64,000 nucleotides of DNA from Flavobacteriales bacterium. GTDB taxonomy: Bacteria > Bacteroidota > Bacteroidia > Flavobacteriales_F > PHOS-HE28. A model generated the notes under the pieces. It was not told the DNA's origin. It was given only the letters and a program-made list of their open reading frames with translations, and ran no database searches. A program made the translations under genes and the position numbers. The stretch covers positions 91,821-155,820 of the forward strand of contig JADKFY010000008.1 of assembly GCA_016717305.1 (NCBI GenBank), in the 5' to 3' direction. This document shows, piece after piece, positions 21,014 to 29,830 of the stretch (position 1 is its first letter; each line of letters opens with the position of its first letter).

Positions 21014-21547
21014 ATGGCGAACAAGGTCATTTACGCGGTATACGAGGATCCGGAACTTCTGAAGGATGGTGCGCGCAAGCTCGTCTCCAACGGGATCAAG
21101 GTGAAGGATGTATTCTCACCGTTCCCGGTCCACGGGATCGATCCGATCATCGGGATCACGCGCACCCGGTTGGGGATCGCGGCTTTCATGTTCGGCATTA
21201 CCGGAACCTGTTTGGCGTTGCTGGGCATCTGGTACTTCAACATCTTCGATTGGCCAATGAACATCGGTGGCAAGCCGAGCCAAGCGTTGTACAAGAATTT
21301 GCCGGCCTTCATCCCGGTCACTTTCGAATTCACCGTCCTGTGTGCAGCACACGGCATGTCGATCACCTACCTGATACGCAACAAGACCTTGCCCGGTATG
21401 CCTGCCCGTAACCCGGACCCGCGTACCACGGATGATAAGTTCATCATTGAGGTGCGTACCCACGAGAACCACGGACATAGCGCCGAGGCCATTACGGACC
21501 TGTTGCGCACAACCCAAGTGTTCGAGATCAACGAGCGCCAGTACTAG
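21014..21547 (+). CDS. actD: ActD, DUF3341 membrane subunit of alternative complex III
   Basis: The protein has 177 residues, the normal size. The N-terminal soluble part (VIYAVYEDPELLKDGARKL, then KVKDVFSPFPVHGID) is the ActD hallmark. Two membrane helices follow (FMFGITGTCLALLGIWYF and PVTFEFTVLCAAHGMSITYL). ActD is a structural subunit of the complex with no cofactor. It starts three bases after the actC C-terminal TAG and ends three bases before actE, firmly inside the operon. Confidence 0.92.
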   Translation: MANKVIYAVYEDPELLKDGARKLVSNGIKVKDVFSPFPVHGIDPIIGITRTRLGIAAFMFGITGTCLALLGIWYFNIFDWPMNIGGKPSQALYKNLPAFIPVTFEFTVLCAAHGMSITYLIRNKTLPGMPARNPDPRTTDDKFIIEVRTHENHGHSAEAITDLLRTTQVFEINERQY

Positions 21548-21550
21548 ACC

Positions 21551-22237
21551 ATGAGCACGCGCATTTCAACCTCTTCCTTCACTTTGGGCACCCTGCTGGC
21601 CACCGTGCTGCTCTTGGGTTCTTGCATTGGGGATCCCAATAGTCCCGGGGTGGAGTACATGCCGGATATGTACCGCAGCCCGGCGATCGAAGCGTATGTG
21701 GATTTCGGTCAGGACCCGTACAATTTCACCGAAGAAGTGGCCAGGGATCAACGGAACCGGCAGAGTGCGCGGTTGCCAGTGGATGGGACGATCCCATTCG
21801 CTGCCGACCAAAGCAAGGCGAACTACAACATGCCTTATCCGTATGCCAATACACCTGAAGGCTATGAAATGGCAGGCGCGAATTTGAAGAGCCCGATCGC
21901 CATGACCGAAGCGACCGTGGAGCAGGGCAAGGTGATCTACACGAAGTTCTGCATGCACTGTCACGGTACCAGTGGTCAAGGGGATGGTGGTGTGGTGAAG
22001 AACGGGAACTACCCGGTGCCTCCGGCTTACGACGGTCCACAACTGAAGGACCTACCGGAAGGAAAGATCTTCCACAGTCTTCAATATGGAAAGAACCTCG
22101 CTATGGGTTCACATGCCTCTCAATTGAACAAGGAAGAGCGTTGGCTCTTGGTACAGTACGTTAAGTTCCTGCAGAACGGCGGTAAGATGCAACGGGACGG
22201 TGCAGTGGCGACCGAACCGGTGGCAGCAGTGAATTGA
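21551..22237 (+). CDS. actE: ActE, monohaem cytochrome c lipoprotein of alternative complex III
   Basis: The protein has 228 residues. A lipoprotein signal peptide ends in LLLGSCIG, so the mature N-terminal Cys is probably lipidated and the domain faces the periplasm. A single haem motif CMHCH is preceded by VIYTKFCMHC and followed by GTSGQGDGGV, typical of class I cytochromes. A distal Met for the haem is likely the one in GKNLAMGSHASQL. It passes electrons on to cytochrome oxidase or a soluble carrier. Spacing to actD is 3 bases and to actF 22 bases. Confidence 0.92.
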   Translation: MSTRISTSSFTLGTLLATVLLLGSCIGDPNSPGVEYMPDMYRSPAIEAYVDFGQDPYNFTEEVARDQRNRQSARLPVDGTIPFAADQSKANYNMPYPYANTPEGYEMAGANLKSPIAMTEATVEQGKVIYTKFCMHCHGTSGQGDGGVVKNGNYPVPPAYDGPQLKDLPEGKIFHSLQYGKNLAMGSHASQLNKEERWLLVQYVKFLQNGGKMQRDGAVATEPVAAVN

Positions 22238-22259
22238 TATAGACAGCAACGGAAAAGCG

Positions 22260-23525
22260 ATGAACTTCACCATCAGCAAACGGGCACGCGGCATAACCAT
22301 GGGGTTGATGGTCCTGGGCGTTGTTGCCACCGTTATCGGTGTGCTTGGCGATGCCACGGATCACCACCAACGGACATGGGCGAACTTGCTCGTGAACGGA
22401 TTCTTCTTCTTTGGTATCGCATTGGGCGCGCTGTTCTTCGTTGCGCTGCAGAACGCGACCGAAACTGCATGGACGGTATTGGTGAAGCGCGTGTACGAAG
22501 GCATTTTCGGTTACTTACCGATCGGCGCCATCGTGATCGTTGTCGTCCTATTGGCCGGCACATTCCACATCCACCACCTGTACCATTGGATGGATACCAG
22601 CCTTTACCATGAATACATGGTCGGTGAAGGGCACGATGCGCAATACATGGATGAGGCTGTGCAGGGTGCCGTGGCCAATCCGAATTTCGATGTGCTGATC
22701 GCGAACAAGAAGGCATTCTTGAACCAGCCTTTCTTTTGGATCCGTTCGTTGGTCTACTTGGGCACCTTCCTTTTCTTCGCCAATTATTTCCGTAAGCAGA
22801 GCTTGCTGATGGACAGTGAAACGGGCGAAGCGCTGACCAAGCGCATGCTGCTCAACTACCGCCGTAGTGCGTTGTTCTTGGTGTTCTTCGCTGTATTCAG
22901 TAGCACCTTGGCGTGGGATTGGATCATGAGCATTGATACCCACTGGTTCAGTACATTGTTCGGTTGGTATGTGTTCGCCGGCATGTTCTGCAGTGCGATG
23001 ACCACCGCGGTGATCCTTGTGCTTTACCTGAAGCGCAAAGGCTTGTTGCCCCAGGTGAACAACAGCCATATCCAGGATATGGGGAAATGGGTGTTCGCAA
23101 CCAGTTTCCTGTGGAGCTATCTCTATTTCAGCCAGTTCATGCTGATCTGGTACAGTAACATTCCGGAGGAAGTGACCTATTTCCAGCAGCGGATCAACGA
23201 GCATCCCGGATTGTTGTGGGGCACGTTCTTCATCAATTTCGCATTGCCCATGGTATTGCTCATGAGCCGCGATGCCAAGCGGAATCCGCGATTCCTGATC
23301 GGCGTGGGCAGCATCATTTTGATCGGCCATTGGATGGACGTGATCTTGATGGTCATGCCAGGTAGTTTGGGCCATGCGTTCCACAACATCGGCTTGCTGG
23401 AAGTGGGCATGTTCATGGCATTTTTGGGCCTGTTCATCAACACGGTCCTGCGTACTTTGGCCAAAGCCCCTCTCACCGTAGTCAATCATCCATATTTGGA
23501 GGAAAGTATCCACCACCAGATCTGA
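22260..23525 (+). CDS. actF: ActF, quinol-binding NrfD-like membrane subunit
   Basis: The protein has 421 residues and about ten predicted membrane helices, such as ITMGLMVLGVVATVIGVL, LVNGFFFFGIALGALFFVAL and IGAIVIVVVLLAGTFHIHHL. ActF is the second NrfD-like subunit of alternative complex III and is paralogous to ActC. The residues W-MSIDTHWFSTLFGWYVF are characteristic. Its stop TGA overlaps the start of a 52-codon ORF (TGATG at 23523-23527), so translation of the two is probably coupled. Confidence 0.9.
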   Translation: MNFTISKRARGITMGLMVLGVVATVIGVLGDATDHHQRTWANLLVNGFFFFGIALGALFFVALQNATETAWTVLVKRVYEGIFGYLPIGAIVIVVVLLAGTFHIHHLYHWMDTSLYHEYMVGEGHDAQYMDEAVQGAVANPNFDVLIANKKAFLNQPFFWIRSLVYLGTFLFFANYFRKQSLLMDSETGEALTKRMLLNYRRSALFLVFFAVFSSTLAWDWIMSIDTHWFSTLFGWYVFAGMFCSAMTTAVILVLYLKRKGLLPQVNNSHIQDMGKWVFATSFLWSYLYFSQFMLIWYSNIPEEVTYFQQRINEHPGLLWGTFFINFALPMVLLMSRDAKRNPRFLIGVGSIILIGHWMDVILMVMPGSLGHAFHNIGLLEVGMFMAFLGLFINTVLRTLAKAPLTVVNHPYLEESIHHQI

Positions 23526-23683
23526 TGGAGAACCTGCTGTCCATAGCTATCATTCTTGCAATTGCGAAGGCCGTGTTGGTACTTCTCCCAGCGCGGGTCC
23601 CGACCAATGGACTAGAATTGATAGCGGTTCGGGCCTCAAAAAAGACCGCCCTGCCAAGGGTTGATATACAGAGCGAACGATGA
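23525..23683 (+). CDS. Small membrane ORF of 52 residues between actF and coxB
   Basis: This short ORF starts inside the actF stop (TGATG at 23523-23527) and its own stop overlaps the coxB start (ATGATGA at 23680-23686), so all three would be read by a reinitiating ribosome. The product begins with one hydrophobic helix (NLLSIAIILAIAKAVLVLLP) and then a basic tail (RASKKTALPR). It could be a small accessory subunit or assembly peptide for the terminal oxidase or the ACIII-oxidase supercomplex. It could also be a non-functional spacer. No family is recognised. The coupling at both ends is the main argument that it is real. Confidence 0.5.
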   Translation: MENLLSIAIILAIAKAVLVLLPARVPTNGLELIAVRASKKTALPRVDIQSER

Positions 23684-24951
23684 TGAAGTTGTTGATCCTG
23701 ATCGTCGTGGTACTGGGCATTCTGGCAGTGGCCCAGTTGGCCCGTGTCTACGAACTTACCGCGAAGTTGCGTGGCAAGCGCGAAGAGGATATCTCGCCTG
23801 CCGACAACCGTTTCAATGGTCGAATGATGTGGGTGTTCGGCATCGCATATTTCGCTTTCTTCCTCTGGTTGGTGCTCCATTACAAGGACAAGATGTTGCC
23901 AGTTGCCGCAAGTGAGCAGGGGGTGGAGACCGATTGGCTGATGGACTTCAATTGGTGGATCCTCTTGGTGGCTTTTGTCATCACCAATGTGCTCTTGTTC
24001 TGGTTCTCCGGCAAGTACATCTACAGCAAGGATCGGCGCGCCTACTGGCAACCGCACAACAACAAGTTGGAATTGGCTTGGACCATCGCGCCTGCCGCTG
24101 TTCTTGCCGTGATCATTATTTATGGGCTCCAGAGCTGGAACAACATCACGAGCCCCGCATCACCGGATGCCTTGGTCGTTGAACTCTATGCGCGTCAATT
24201 CGACTGGACAGCGCGTTACCCCGGTAATGATGGTGGCTTGGGTGCAACGGATTTCCGATTGATCAATGGGAACAATCCATTGGGTATCGTGACCAAGGAA
24301 AGCGTTGCCGAGCGGATCGCGGAATTGGATGCCGAGATCAACAGCGCGGACAGCCTCTTGGCCCATGCCATTCTGGCGGCGACCAAGGAACACGAACTCT
24401 CCGAACAAGTGGGCCGGATGCGTCGCAACAAGACCCGCATCATCAACCTCCGCACCATCATGGAACTGGACATTGCGGAAAAAGGCGAAGCAAGTCCATA
24501 CCTTCACGGTGCCGATGACATCGTTATCAAGGAGTTCAACCTTCCGGTTCGCAAGGAAGTGAAGATCTTGATCCGCAGTCAGGACGTGATCCATAGCGCG
24601 TATTTGCCGCACATGCGTATTCAGATGAACGCGGTTCCGGGAATGACCACCACCATGAAAATGGTCCCCACCATCACCACAGATAGTATGCGGACGATCA
24701 TGGCTGATCAGGAGTTCAACTTCATATTGCTTTGTAACAAGATCTGTGGAGCCTCGCACTATAACATGCAGATGCCCCTAGTGGTAAGCACTGCTGATGA
24801 GCACAAGGCGTGGATGGCCGAAGCCATGAAGAAGCCGTTCAGGCCAATGGCGGAGAAGGAAGGGGACGATAAGGCGACGCCAATTGGTACAACGAACGAT
24901 ACGGCCGGTGGTTGCGCCTGCGACGGTGGCTCAGCTTCATTAGACGAATAG
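23680..24951 (+). CDS. coxB: Cytochrome c oxidase subunit II
   Basis: The protein has 423 residues; Bacteroidota subunits II are long. An N-terminal hydrophobic segment (LLILIVVVLGILAVAQLA) is followed by two membrane hairpin helices (MMWVFGIAYFAFFLWLVLHY and WWILLVAFVITNVLLFWF). The periplasmic CuA domain has the binding set HSAYLPHMRIQMNAVPG and CNKICGASHYNM, with two Cys, two His, a Met and a Glu-like position all present. A helical insertion of about 100 residues (ESVAERIAELDAEIN onwards) lies inside the CuA domain. The protein accepts electrons from the act complex and passes them to haem a in subunit I. It ends with a Cys/Gly tail (GGCACDGG). Confidence 0.92.
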   Translation: MMKLLILIVVVLGILAVAQLARVYELTAKLRGKREEDISPADNRFNGRMMWVFGIAYFAFFLWLVLHYKDKMLPVAASEQGVETDWLMDFNWWILLVAFVITNVLLFWFSGKYIYSKDRRAYWQPHNNKLELAWTIAPAAVLAVIIIYGLQSWNNITSPASPDALVVELYARQFDWTARYPGNDGGLGATDFRLINGNNPLGIVTKESVAERIAELDAEINSADSLLAHAILAATKEHELSEQVGRMRRNKTRIINLRTIMELDIAEKGEASPYLHGADDIVIKEFNLPVRKEVKILIRSQDVIHSAYLPHMRIQMNAVPGMTTTMKMVPTITTDSMRTIMADQEFNFILLCNKICGASHYNMQMPLVVSTADEHKAWMAEAMKKPFRPMAEKEGDDKATPIGTTNDTAGGCACDGGSASLDE

Positions 24952-24972
24952 TTAAGCAAGGAATTGACCAAC

Positions 24973-25842
24973 ATGGGTGCCCACAGCATAGCACACGCCG
25001 ACGGCCACGCGCACGACGTGCACCACCACGAGGAGAGTTTCGTCTCCAAGTACATTTTCACGCATGATCACAAGATGATCAGCAAGCAATTCCTGGTCAC
25101 TGCGATCTTCATGGCCTGGGTAGCGGTGATCATGTCGTTGATCTTCCGTTTGCAATTGGCTTGGCCGGGCGAAGGGTTCGCTTTCACCAGTTTCTTCTTG
25201 GGCGAAAAGTGGGCACCAGGCGGGGTCCTGGACCCGAACATGTATTTGGCATTGGTCACGATCCATGGTACCATCATGGTGTTCTTCGTGCTCACGGGTG
25301 GCCTTAGTGGCACATTCGCGAACTTGTTGATCCCCTTGCAACTCGGTGCGCGTGATATGGCTTCGGGCTTTATCAACATGCTTTCCTATTGGTTCTTCTT
25401 CCTCAGTAGCATCATTATGCTCTCGTCGCTCTTTGTGGAAGGAGGTCCTGCATCGGCCGGTTGGACAATATACCCGCCGCTAAGCGCATTGCCCAAAGCA
25501 ATACCCGGTTCTGGCATGGGAATGACCCTTTGGTTGGTCAGCATGACCTTGTTCATTGCAAGCTCTTTGATGGGCGGCTTGAACTACGTGGTCACGATCA
25601 TGAACCTGCGGACCAAGGGCATGAAGATGACCCGGATGCCCTTGACCATGTGGGCGATCCTACTCACAGCCGTATTGGGCATTTTGTCGTTCCCTGGTGC
25701 TGTTGAGCGCAGCCTTGTTGCTCCTGCTTCGACCGCTCGTTGGGAACAAGCTTCTACCTCAGTGATATCTACATCGCTGGCGAGGCATTGGACCATTCCG
25801 GTGGTAGTCCCGTACTGTTCCAGCATTTGTTCTGGTTCCTAG
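24973..25842 (+). CDS. coxA: Cytochrome c oxidase subunit I, 5' part (frameshifted)
   Basis: Start of the haem-copper oxidase catalytic subunit, 21 bases after coxB. The His-rich N-terminus is followed by the first helices and the haem a ligand region (LVTIHGTIMVFFVLTGGLSG). The frame is good up to ILLTAVLGILSFP and is then lost. One G too many at 25696-25697 (CCTGGTG for CCTGTG) and two T missing near 25728 (GCTTCG for GCTTTTCG) account for it exactly. The repaired reading is FPVLLSAALLLLLFDRSLG, the classic helix VI sequence. The rest of this frame, to 25842, is noise. Confidence 0.92.
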   Translation: MGAHSIAHADGHAHDVHHHEESFVSKYIFTHDHKMISKQFLVTAIFMAWVAVIMSLIFRLQLAWPGEGFAFTSFFLGEKWAPGGVLDPNMYLALVTIHGTIMVFFVLTGGLSGTFANLLIPLQLGARDMASGFINMLSYWFFFLSSIIMLSSLFVEGGPASAGWTIYPPLSALPKAIPGSGMGMTLWLVSMTLFIASSLMGGLNYVVTIMNLRTKGMKMTRMPLTMWAILLTAVLGILSFPGAVERSLVAPASTARWEQASTSVISTSLARHWTIPVVVPYCSSICSGS

Positions 25843-26768
25843 GTCACCCCGAAGTTTACATCGTGCTCTTGCCCGCTTTGGGGATCACCTCGGAGATCAT
25901 TTCCACCAACTCGCGTAAGCCCATCTTCGGCTACCGCGCGATGATCGGGTCCATTCTGGCGATCGGGTTCCTTAGCTTCATCGTATGGGGGCACCACATG
26001 TTCATTACCGGGATGAATCCGTTCCTAGGTTCGGTGTTCGTGTTCACCACGTTGCTGATCGCGATCCCATCAGCCGTAAAGGTGTTCAATTACATCACCA
26101 CTTTGTGGCGTGGCAATATCGTCCTTACCCCGGCCATGTTGTTCAGTATCGGTCTGGTGGCCACATTTATCGCAGGCGGCCTTACCGGGATCATCCTTGC
26201 CGATAGCGCATTGGACATCAACGTGCACGACACCTATTTCGTGGTCGCGCACTTCCACATCGTTATGGGCATGAGCGCCATTTTCGGCATGTTCGCAGGG
26301 GTCTACCATTGGTTCCCGAAGATGTACGGGCGCATGATGAATACCAAGATGGGCTACGCGCACTTCTGGGTAACCTTTGTTTGTGCGTTCGGCGTGTTCT
26401 TTCCCATGCACTTCATCGGTTTGGCTGGAGCACCACGTCGCTATTACAGCTACAGTGAGTTCCCTATGTTCGATGGGGTTTTGGACCTGAATATTCTTGT
26501 GACCTTGTTCGCCATCGTTGGTGCATTGGCGCAGGTGCTGTTCACCTATAATTTCTTTTACAGCGTGTTCCGCGGCCCCAAGGCAGTTCAGAACCCCTGG
26601 AAGAGCAACACGTTGGAATGGACCACACCCGTGGAGCATATCCACGGCAACTGGCCTGGTCCCTTGCCTGTTGTTTACCGTTGGCCGTACGACTACAGCA
26701 AGCCCGGAAAGGCGGAGGATTGGGTAAGCCAGATCACGCCGTTGGACCACGACGAGGAAGAACATTGA
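25731..26768 (+). CDS. coxA: Cytochrome c oxidase subunit I, 3' part
   Basis: Continuation of coxA in the frame restored by the indels at 25696 and 25728. It holds the CuB/haem a3 site: HLFWFLGHPEVYIVLLPALG with the His-Tyr cross-link pair, the GHHMF histidines, and HDTYFVVAHFHIVMGMSAIF with the haem a3 and a ligands. All expected residues are present, so the enzyme must be functional once the short gap is repaired. The full protein would be about 600 residues. No subunit III gene follows; transcription probably ends at the hairpin 26831-26862. Confidence 0.92.
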   Translation, partial: DRSLGTSFYLSDIYIAGEALDHSGGSPVLFQHLFWFLGHPEVYIVLLPALGITSEIISTNSRKPIFGYRAMIGSILAIGFLSFIVWGHHMFITGMNPFLGSVFVFTTLLIAIPSAVKVFNYITTLWRGNIVLTPAMLFSIGLVATFIAGGLTGIILADSALDINVHDTYFVVAHFHIVMGMSAIFGMFAGVYHWFPKMYGRMMNTKMGYAHFWVTFVCAFGVFFPMHFIGLAGAPRRYYSYSEFPMFDGVLDLNILVTLFAIVGALAQVLFTYNFFYSVFRGPKAVQNPWKSNTLEWTTPVEHIHGNWPGPLPVVYRWPYDYSKPGKAEDWVSQITPLDHDEEEH

Positions 26769-26830
26769 TCCGATCAGTGTTCTGATGCAATGTTGACCCA
26801 CCGGGTCGACAATTGTGATAGTAACAGAAC

Positions 26831-26862
26831 AGAATGTCCGCATCTTTGGGTGCGGACATTCT
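26831..26862 (+). terminator. Terminator hairpin after the act-cox operon
   Basis: A perfect 12-bp stem AGAATGTCCGCA/TGCGGACATTCT with an 8-base loop lies 62 bases after the coxA stop and is followed by GCTTTAAG. The strong stem fits the end of the operon, although the T-tail is weak. Confidence 0.65.
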
Positions 26863-26876
26863 GCTTTAAGGCCACG

Positions 26877-27497
26877 ATGCGTGTGATCCTATTGTTCATT
26901 TTGTTCTTTGCCGCTGGACCGCTCCATTCGCAGTTGCTGGACAGCATCGCATATTTCAAGCAACAGGAACCTCGTTTTGTTGCAAAGTTGGACATGCGTG
27001 GCTCGTTCATCAGCAACAGGAATGTACGGATCGCAGGTATCAAGATCGGCTTTGAACACGACAAACGATTCCAATATGGAATTGGATATAGCTTCCTGCT
27101 ATCCCCTGTGCGCAAGGAGCGTTACATCGATGCCGACCATGGGTTGCGGACAACACGACTGCGCATAGGCTACATCGCACCCTACGTTGATTACGCCTTT
27201 TTCCAACGCGGCCATTGGGAGGTTAGGCTTCCCGTGCAGATCGGTTTCGGAAGTGGTTCCGTGGTGTATGAGGACAACCTTGGAAGAAAACGCAAACTAT
27301 ACCGGACCGGATTGTTCTTATACGAACCGGCCATGACAGTGCAGTACCGGTTCCTCAAATACTTCGGGGTTGGAATTGGCTGGGGTTACCGTTTGGTGAT
27401 CTTCACCCGCAGCGGGCTAGATGAACGGATCTCCGCACCGGTCTACATGTTCGGGTTGAAGGTCTTCATCGGTGAGCTCTGGAAGGATGTGCGGTGA
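26877..27497 (+). CDS. Outer-membrane protein, uncharacterised
   Basis: About 206 residues from the ATG at 26877, chosen because the signal peptide (VILLFILFFAAGPLHSQ) begins there and the upstream extension runs through the terminator hairpin. The mature part alternates aromatic and polar residues (VRIAGIKIGFEHDKRFQYGIGYSFLL, shown in two overlapping strands, and MTVQYRFLKYFGVGIGWGYR), as in small outer-membrane barrels. No specific family is recognised. It sits just upstream of ruvB, whose frame overlaps its stop, but the two are not functionally linked in any obvious way. Confidence 0.7.
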   Translation: MRVILLFILFFAAGPLHSQLLDSIAYFKQQEPRFVAKLDMRGSFISNRNVRIAGIKIGFEHDKRFQYGIGYSFLLSPVRKERYIDADHGLRTTRLRIGYIAPYVDYAFFQRGHWEVRLPVQIGFGSGSVVYEDNLGRKRKLYRTGLFLYEPAMTVQYRFLKYFGVGIGWGYRLVIFTRSGLDERISAPVYMFGLKVFIGELWKDVR

Positions 27498-27598
27498 ACG
27501 CTGCACGAATTGTAGTATCTCCACTTGACCCGCGCCGGATCACCAACGGGATGGTAATTTCGTCCCATGGGCGATCCGGTCGCCCTGTTCGCACACAC

Positions 27599-28624
27599 AT
27601 GTCCGAAGGATTCAACGTACGCAACGAACAACGCTCTACTTCCGATAAGGAGTTGGAGCAGACCTTGCGTCCCAGACAGTTCGGTGAATTCGCTGGGCAG
27701 AAGGTGGTCACGGACAATTTGAAGGTCTTTGTGCAAGCTGCCAAGCAACGTGGCGAGGCCTTGGACCATGTGCTGTTGCACGGTCCTCCGGGCTTGGGCA
27801 AGACCACCTTGGCCAACATCATAGCGCAGGAAATGGGCGTGGGCTTCCGTGTCACCAGTGGTCCGGTGCTGGACAAACCCGCGGACCTTGCCGGCTTGTT
27901 AACGAACCTGGAACCGCACGACGTGCTCTTCATCGACGAGATACATCGCCTAACACCCGTTATCGAAGAGTATCTGTATAGTGCCATGGAAGATTACAGG
28001 ATCGACCTGGTGATCGATTCAGGCCCCAACGCGCGCACGGTACAGATCACATTGAATCCCTTCACCTTGGTAGGTGCCACTACTCGTAGTGGCTTGCTCA
28101 CAGCGCCATTACGCGCGCGTTTCGGCATCAATAGTCGCTTGAACTATTACGACGCAAACACACTGAAGGGGATCGTAAAGCGAAGTGCCGGATTGCTCGA
28201 CGTACCGATCATTGAAGGAGCCGCGGACGAGATCGCACGTAGGAGCCGTGGTACGCCAAGGATCGCCAATGCATTGCTCCGTAGGGTGCGCGATTTTGCG
28301 CAGATCCAAGGTGATGGCACGATCGACCTGCCCATTGCTCAACACGCATTGAAAGCGTTGAACGTGGATGCCCACGGTCTGGATGAAATGGACAACCGGA
28401 TCCTCCTGGCCATCATTGAGAAATTCGCAGGCGGTCCAGTTGGATTGAATACGGTGGCAACCGCAGTAGGAGAGGAGGCTGGCACGATCGAAGAAGTGTA
28501 CGAGCCGTTCCTGATCATGGAAGGATACCTTCAGCGAACCCCGAGGGGAAGGCAGGCAACCGAGCGGGCCTACAAGCACTTGGGAAAGGCTCCTGTGGCC
28601 AAACCGGGCAGCCTTTTCGAGTAG
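27599..28624 (+). CDS. ruvB: RuvB, Holliday junction branch migration ATPase
   Basis: About 341 residues from the ATG at 27599, the usual RuvB length. An in-frame GTG at 27494 overlaps the upstream stop and would add 35 atypical residues, so it is not preferred. The AAA+ features are all present: Walker A HGPPGLGKTT, Walker B VLFIDEIHRL, sensor 1 LVGATTRSG, arginine finger region APLRARFG, and the C-terminal winged helix (EPFLIMEGYLQRTPRGRQAT). RuvB hexamers pump DNA through RuvA-bound Holliday junctions. ruvA lies 9 kb away at 36794; separation of the two is common in this phylum. Confidence 0.95.
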   Translation: MSEGFNVRNEQRSTSDKELEQTLRPRQFGEFAGQKVVTDNLKVFVQAAKQRGEALDHVLLHGPPGLGKTTLANIIAQEMGVGFRVTSGPVLDKPADLAGLLTNLEPHDVLFIDEIHRLTPVIEEYLYSAMEDYRIDLVIDSGPNARTVQITLNPFTLVGATTRSGLLTAPLRARFGINSRLNYYDANTLKGIVKRSAGLLDVPIIEGAADEIARRSRGTPRIANALLRRVRDFAQIQGDGTIDLPIAQHALKALNVDAHGLDEMDNRILLAIIEKFAGGPVGLNTVATAVGEEAGTIEEVYEPFLIMEGYLQRTPRGRQATERAYKHLGKAPVAKPGSLFE

Positions 28625-28724
28625 ACCCCAATTTCTCATCTGGCGGATACGTTTTCAGACCACTCCGCGGATAGGGATGTTCTCTTCTTGTTCTTAAGCT
28701 GCTATCCGGCCTTCGGACTTCCAC

Positions 28725-28732
28725 TTACTTTG
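28725..28732 (+). promoter_or_regulatory. -7-like promoter box of queG
   Basis: TTACTTTG differs from TAnnTTTG at one position and ends five bases before the queG ATG. If used, the transcript would be leaderless or nearly so. Confidence 0.35.
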
Positions 28733-28737
28733 CCGCT

Positions 28738-29802
28738 ATGCCGAACCCCGCTGAGCAGGGTGCCTTGGTCAAAGCCAAAGCCCATGAACTGGGTTTTCTG
28801 GCATGCGGCATAGCGAAGGCCGAATTCCTTTCCGATGAAGCACCTCGATTGGAGCACTGGTTGAAGCAGGGTAAACACGGTGAAATGGGTTACATGGCCA
28901 ACCATTTTGACCTGCGCTTGGATCCACGCAAACTGGTACCGGGTGCAAAAAGCGTGATCAGCTTGGCATACAATTATTTCACGCCGCCCAAGCAGAAAGA
29001 ACCTTCAGCACCGAAGCTGAGCACCTATGCCTATGGTCGCGACTACCACAAAGTGGTGAAGCAGCGCTTGAATCCGTTGATGGCCTTCATCAAGGAACAA
29101 TTCGGGGATGTGGAGATGCGTGCTTTTGTTGACAGTGCACCGGTCATGGAAAAAGCATGGGCACAACGAAGTGGCATAGGTTGGGTAGGCAAACACACGA
29201 ATGTGATCCGGCAAGGAGCCGGTTCGTTCTTTTTCCTGTGCGAGATAATTGTTGACTTGGAGCTGGAGCCGGATGCCCCGGCCATGGACCACTGCGGCAC
29301 ATGCAGGCGTTGCATCGACGCGTGCCCGACCGATGCGATCACGCCTTATGGTGTGGATGGCAGCAAGTGCATCAGTTACCTCACCATCGAGCTGAAAAAT
29401 GCGATCCCTCAGGAGTTCACAGGTAAACTGGAGAATTGGGCATTTGGCTGTGACATCTGCCAACAAGTATGCCCATGGAACCGCTTCAGTACCCCGCATA
29501 AAGAGCAAGAATTCCAACCCAAGCAGGAACTGATGGCACTTATGAAAGACGAATGGCAGGGCATGACCGAAGTGCTGTTCGATCAACTATTCGAAGGAAG
29601 CCCTGTAAAGCGAACGAAATACAGTGGCTTGAAACGGAATATTCGTTTCCTGGAAGGAGGTGACCAAGGGGACGAATTGACCGAAAACGACACTAGAGCG
29701 GCTATCGCTCGAAAGAATTCCAACAATACAGGAACGATAGCAGACCTGCAATCGGATACGACCATTGAATGTGTGTCCGAGGAATTTCACCTCTTTTCAT
29801 GA
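28738..29802 (+). CDS. queG: QueG, epoxyqueuosine reductase
   Basis: Catalyses the last step of queuosine biosynthesis, reduction of epoxyqueuosine in tRNA, using cobalamin and two [4Fe-4S] clusters. The N-terminal domain (ELGFLACGIAKAEFL, then LDPRKLVPGAKSVISLAYNY) and the catalytic-region residues in ERSGIGWVGKHTN-like sequence (QRSGIGWVGKHTN) are intact. Two ferredoxin motifs follow: CGTCRRCIDACP and CDICQQVCPWN. The protein has 354 residues, about 40 more than usual, because of a polar C-terminal tail after RNIRFLEGG. The tail could be genuine, or a late indel could have read through the true stop. Confidence 0.93.
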   Translation: MPNPAEQGALVKAKAHELGFLACGIAKAEFLSDEAPRLEHWLKQGKHGEMGYMANHFDLRLDPRKLVPGAKSVISLAYNYFTPPKQKEPSAPKLSTYAYGRDYHKVVKQRLNPLMAFIKEQFGDVEMRAFVDSAPVMEKAWAQRSGIGWVGKHTNVIRQGAGSFFFLCEIIVDLELEPDAPAMDHCGTCRRCIDACPTDAITPYGVDGSKCISYLTIELKNAIPQEFTGKLENWAFGCDICQQVCPWNRFSTPHKEQEFQPKQELMALMKDEWQGMTEVLFDQLFEGSPVKRTKYSGLKRNIRFLEGGDQGDELTENDTRAAIARKNSNNTGTIADLQSDTTIECVSEEFHLFS

Positions 29803-29810
29803 GGAATGCG

Positions 29811-29829
29811 CCCTGAGCGAAGTCGAAGG
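29811..29829. repeat. Possible REP-like fragment
   Basis: CCCTGAGCGAAGTCGAAGG lies in the 28 bases between two convergent genes. I recall very similar sequence (TTCGACTTCGCTCAG) as a dispersed short repeat in many Bacteroidota genomes; no second copy is evident in this window. Flanking TGAGGA and TCCTCA could form a stem around it. Confidence 0.3.
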
Positions 29830-29830
29830 A

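Noticed and set aside
25690..25735. Programmed frameshift in coxA
   Set aside because: Two separate indels of different sign are needed, with no slippery heptamer and no reason for a recoding signal in this gene.
27494..27598. GTG start for RuvB overlapping the upstream stop
   Set aside because: It would add 35 residues that look nothing like RuvB, and the ATG at 27599 gives the family length.
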